Shown here: one piece after another, positions 52,861-53,954 of the stretch | How positions within the stretch are numbered: position 1 is the stretch's first letter | Layout of the letters: each line of letters opens with the position of its first letter | Source: Phycisphaerae bacterium | GTDB taxonomy: Bacteria; Planctomycetota; Phycisphaerae; SM23-33 | Length of the DNA: 53,954 nucleotides | Direction of reading: 5' to 3' | Assembly: GCA_018335035.1 (NCBI GenBank) | Contig: JAGXKT010000014.1 | Location: 1-53,954, forward strand | Program-made: the position numbers and the translations under genes | Notes under the pieces: generated by a model | Told to the model about the DNA's origin: nothing | Database searches by the model: none | Seen by the model: only the letters and a program-made list of their open reading frames with translations

Positions 52861-53954
52861 ATGCTTACCAGAACGACGCTCATCGCTGTGACGCTGGCCG
52901 CCATTGCGGCCGCAGCGCCGCTCGCGACGGCCGAGAACGTGGACCTGGTCACGCTGCCGAAGCGCGACACGGTTCAACTGACGATCTACAACTCCGAGGA
53001 CCTGACGCTGGTTCGCGAGACGCGGCACGTGACGGTCAAGAAGGGCGCTAACAAGCTCCAGTTCTCCTGGGCCGGGACGATGATCGACCCGACGAGCGTT
53101 CGTTTCCGCCCGCTGGCGCACGACGACGCGATCGAGGTAGCCGATACGGTCTACCCCGGACAGAAGCCCCAGCACCTGTACTGGAACATCGAATCGAACT
53201 TCGAGGGCCAACTGCCCGTGGAGGTCTGCTACTTCACGTCGGGGCTGACGTGGCAGATGGACTACACCGCCATCACGGACGCCGCCGAGGAGCGGATGCT
53301 GTTCCGCGGGTACGTCCGCGTGTTCAACAAGTCCGGCGAGGAGTACGACAACGCGCAGATCCGCCTGATCGTCGGGAAGATCAACCTGGTTGAGAAGATC
53401 GCCGCCATCGCCCGCCGCTACGGGCAGGCGCCGCCCCGCCCGACCGAGGAGAGCGAGCGTTTCGGGCGGCTGCGCAAGGAAGCCACCCGGCAGGTGATGG
53501 ACAGGGCCGACGGTGCGATGGGGGAGGCCGCTGCCGCCCCCAAGCAGATCGTCAAGGAAGGCGTCAGCGAGTACTTCATGTTCTCGATCGACGGGCGCGA
53601 GACCGTCCCCGACGGCTGGTCGAAGCGGATGATCGCGGTGACGGCCGAGGACGTGGCCTTCGACATCGTCTACCGCATGCGGGCGTACCAGTACGGCGCC
53701 CGGCCGGTGCGGTTTTTCATCTGGCCGAACGACGCGGAGCACAACCTGGGCGACTCCCCGCTGCCGGACGGGCAGGTGCGGATCTTCCGGGAGAACGCCA
53801 AGGACGGGCTGGCGTTCGTCAGCCAGCAGAAGATCAACTACGTTCCGATCACGGACAAGATCGAGATCAACTGCGGCCCGGACGACCTGGTGGTCTACGA
53901 GCCGAAGAAGATGTCGACCGCGCGGGACCAGTTCCACTTCCACTGGGTCGGCGG
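52861..53954 (+). CDS. exported DUF4139-like paralogue, truncated by window end
   Basis: At least 364 residues are visible, with no stop before the window edge. It has a signal peptide (residues 1-24, ending PLATAE) and the same opening as its upstream neighbour (TVQLTIYNSEDLTLVRETRHV; KGANKLQFSWAGTMIDPTSV versus RGNNRIDFSWSNTRVDKNSI). The shared later segment is LPDGQVRIFRENAKDGLAFVS versus LQPGKVRIFIDDGAGGEAFLG. A helical insert (about 180-230) distinguishes it. AAAGGGAA precedes the ATG. The two paralogues are diverged duplicates and may form a heteromer. Confidence 0.65.
   Translation, partial: MLTRTTLIAVTLAAIAAAAPLATAENVDLVTLPKRDTVQLTIYNSEDLTLVRETRHVTVKKGANKLQFSWAGTMIDPTSVRFRPLAHDDAIEVADTVYPGQKPQHLYWNIESNFEGQLPVEVCYFTSGLTWQMDYTAITDAAEERMLFRGYVRVFNKSGEEYDNAQIRLIVGKINLVEKIAAIARRYGQAPPRPTEESERFGRLRKEATRQVMDRADGAMGEAAAAPKQIVKEGVSEYFMFSIDGRETVPDGWSKRMIAVTAEDVAFDIVYRMRAYQYGARPVRFFIWPNDAEHNLGDSPLPDGQVRIFRENAKDGLAFVSQQKINYVPITDKIEINCGPDDLVVYEPKKMSTARDQFHFHWVG

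Overview
This GC-rich 54-kb window encodes about 43 genes, and nearly all of the DNA is coding. Several features point to a planctomycete, probably of the Phycisphaerae. These are the Thr-Thr-Arg-Pro-rich segments in exported proteins, many large lineage-restricted secreted proteins, a SecG with an extra domain, a GxxExxY gene and palindromic intergenic repeats. The class assignment is inference; no rRNA gene lies in the window.

Layout. 1-3.8 kb (minus): two Wzz-like lipoprotein genes (one broken), then a minimal sufCB pair. The first 127 bases exactly repeat part of sufB, which looks like an assembly-graph edge. 3.8-7.9 kb (plus): dut, ftsK and a glycosyltransferase. 8-17.9 kb (minus): a long housekeeping series, in transcription order pheA, tpiA, secG, yicC, gmk, rpoZ, coaC, araB, araD, pdxJ, a DUF4258/YgiT toxin-antitoxin pair whose toxin carries an in-frame TGA, and dapA. 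18-30.6 kb (plus): an exported superoxide dismutase, four genes with secreted or sugar-active products, mfd, a SurA-like lipoprotein and a ZIP metal transporter. 30.8-40.2 kb: gdhA, a PPDK_N protein with a degenerate KaiC-like front end, a phosphatase, two small proteins, ispE, a fused aroD-aroE and an exported protein. 40.4-47 kb (plus): an S55 peptidase translationally coupled to a beta-propeller protein, isocitrate dehydrogenase and accA. 47-49.7 kb (minus): trpB and trpA separated by a GxxExxY gene bracketed by perfect 19-bp inverted repeats. 49.9 kb to the end (plus): ribosomal protein S1, a terminator, and two tandem exported DUF4139-like paralogues, the last cut by the window edge.

Function. 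Most genes serve core metabolism: Fe-S assembly, nucleotide hygiene, lysine/aromatic/tryptophan synthesis, pyridoxal phosphate, CoA, isoprenoids, fatty acids, nitrogen assimilation and the TCA cycle. The accessory content is mainly envelope and exported proteins. The most unusual items are the inverted-repeat GxxExxY unit inside trpBA, repeat-like DNA inserted in frame in trpA, the toxin stopped at a probable Trp codon, the SecG fusion, the KaiC-like/PPDK_N protein, and a TANNAT promoter-like box before many transcription units.
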